Under the pieces are notes generated by a model. It did no database searches, was not told the DNA's origin, and was given only the letters and a program-made list of their open reading frames with translations. A stretch of DNA of 5,562 nt from Rubrobacter_F sp035642415. GTDB lineage: Bacteria; Actinomycetota; Rubrobacteria; Rubrobacterales; Rubrobacteraceae. Shown in pieces: positions 5,093 to 5,562 of the stretch. Where the stretch lies: NCBI GenBank assembly GCA_035642415.1, contig DASQSI010000027.1, positions 1-5,562 on the forward strand. The letters run 5' to 3'. Position numbers and translations under genes: made by a program. The stretch's first letter is position 1; every line of letters starts with the position of its first letter.

Positions 5093-5142
5093 CTATTCAC
5101 CGAGTCTCCGACAAATGATGTTCTCGGAAACCTATATCCACC
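5093..5142 (+). repeat. Dispersed intergenic repeat, copy E
   Basis: This is the most complete plus-strand copy: CTATTCACC (5093-5101), 6 bp, the core CCGACAAATGATGTTCTCGG (5108-5127), then AAACCTATATCCACC (5128-5142). It lies between the start of the isomerase-like gene (minus) and the GAF-type gene (plus), that is, in a divergent upstream region. Confidence 0.85.
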
Positions 5143-5407
5143 GCTCTGCATAACCCGCTAGCGTTACAGAGCATTCCAGACCGTCTTGGTGGCAATGGCT
5201 CTTTGGGACGTAAGCTTGGCGTGACCTCTTCCCGAACGGCAATGGGGTGGTGTGCCACCCCTGATAAGATGGCTACAGCTCTGCGTGTGCCCGGCTACAC
5301 GCGGCACAGATAGCGTCGCCCTCGAAGTATGAGATCATTAAGGGCAAGAAGCATCCTTAAGTAAAAGAAGGGCTGGCCCAGTAGTGGGACAGCTAGGGGG
5401 GTAAGCG
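5143..5407 (+). promoter_or_regulatory. Hairpin-rich leader upstream of the GAF-type gene
   Basis: This 265-bp stretch has no supported gene. It contains three hairpins on the plus strand: GGGGTGG/CCACCCC (5244-5250 and 5255-5261, loop TGTG), GCGTGT/ACACGC (5283-5288 and 5297-5302), and GCTGGCCCA/TGGGACAGC (5372-5380 and 5385-5393, one mismatch, loop GTAG). TTAAGG (5338-5343) and CCTTAA (5355-5360) form a further dyad. The last hairpin ends two bases before the ribosome binding site AGGGGGG (5395-5401), so it could affect translation of the next gene. I see no clear -35/-10 pair and no match to a known riboswitch. Confidence 0.4.
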
Positions 5408-5562
5408 GTGAGCGAGATCCGCTCTCATAGTGATACAGCCAGCGCTCTAAACAAACTAGCTGAACTAGCCTCAGATCGTTCATCTGACAACATAGCGCGG
5501 GTACTGGGCGTTACTAGAGAGATGCTCGGCATGGAAGTCGCTTTCGTCTCTGAGTTTAGCGA
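5408..5562 (+). CDS. Signalling protein with an N-terminal GAF-type domain (partial)
   Basis: The first 51 residues are visible before the window ends. They begin SEIRSHSDTASALNKLAELA, a helical lead-in, then SSDNIARVLGVTREMLGMEVAFVSEF. The step from a helix to LGMEVAFVSEF is typical, as I recall, of the first strand of GAF domains in actinobacterial sensor proteins, especially EAL-type cyclic-di-GMP phosphodiesterases, but also histidine kinases and PAS/GAF regulators. The output domain is beyond the window, so its type is unknown. The start is GTG 5408: an in-frame TAA (5402-5404) lies one codon upstream of it, and AGGGGGG at 5395-5401 gives a 6-bp spacing. A hairpin directly precedes the ribosome binding site. 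Confidence 0.75.
   Translation, partial: MSEIRSHSDTASALNKLAELASDRSSDNIARVLGVTREMLGMEVAFVSEFS

Noticed and set aside
987..5142. Repeats as integron attC or Xer dif sites
   Set aside because: The cores lack the RYYYAAC and GTTRRRY ends of attC and do not resemble the dif consensus; no integrase gene is in the window.
987..5142. Repeats as a CRISPR array
   Set aside because: Copies are about 1 kb apart, of both orientations and diverged, with genes rather than short spacers between them.
5143..5407. Cyclic-di-GMP riboswitch upstream of the GAF-type gene
   Set aside because: The conserved GEMM motif and its tetraloop-receptor stems are not present.
5295..5483. Minus-strand frame of 62 codons at the right edge
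   Set aside because: It overlaps the well-supported start of the GAF-type gene in antisense and has no ribosome binding site.

Overview
The window is a stretch of bacterial chromosome, of moderate GC by eye, that carries small, mostly uncharacterised membrane and secreted proteins. No phage, transposase, CRISPR or RNA gene is visible. The best guess for the host is an actinomycete of the Rubrobacter type, with Ktedonobacteria/Chloroflexota as the alternative. This rests on the style of the proteins: a DUF4386-like tail next to a six-helix membrane protein, a muconolactone-isomerase-like ferredoxin fold, a tiny exported protein that starts MRRIMLLMAV, and a GAF-type N-terminus with LGMEVAFVSEF. 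It is an inference from recalled families, not from a search.

Layout. Positions 2-184 (+) hold the C-terminal end of a DUF4386-type membrane protein, followed at 260-934 (+) by a six-helix membrane protein. At 1176-1799 (+) is a Yip1-domain membrane protein, overlapped at its 3' end by a decayed small membrane-protein gene (about 1791-2105) whose C-terminus has been replaced. An RDD-family membrane protein (2377-2835, -) ends at a strong terminator (2320-2350). The roughly 900-bp stretch 2836-3731 has no intact gene but holds a palindrome, a repeat copy and two likely gene remnants, one resembling a pentapeptide-repeat protein. A small exported protein (3732-4031, -) also ends at a clear terminator (3684-3707). 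A frameshifted small gene (4323-4575, -) lies just downstream of a muconolactone-isomerase-like gene (4661-4984, -), and the two probably form an operon. At the right edge a GAF-type signalling protein begins at a GTG (5408, +) behind a hairpin-rich leader and runs out of the window.

The most notable feature is a family of five dispersed intergenic repeats (A-E), roughly 35-53 bp each, with a 20-bp core, CCGACAANNNNNATTCTCGG, that is partly palindromic and constant in length. In four copies CTATTCAC or a near match sits exactly 7 bp to the left. A GGAAAC-CTATATCCACC-like stretch follows on the right. The copies lie about 0.9-1.3 kb apart and separate the gene blocks, with copy A inverted relative to the others. 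The layout resembles a set of gene cassettes bounded by a repeat, but I cannot match the repeat to attC, dif or a known REP/MITE family.

No common pathway is evident. The intact genes look like separate accessory functions (membrane, envelope, small-molecule and signalling proteins) next to several decaying ones, which suggests a region with high gene turnover.
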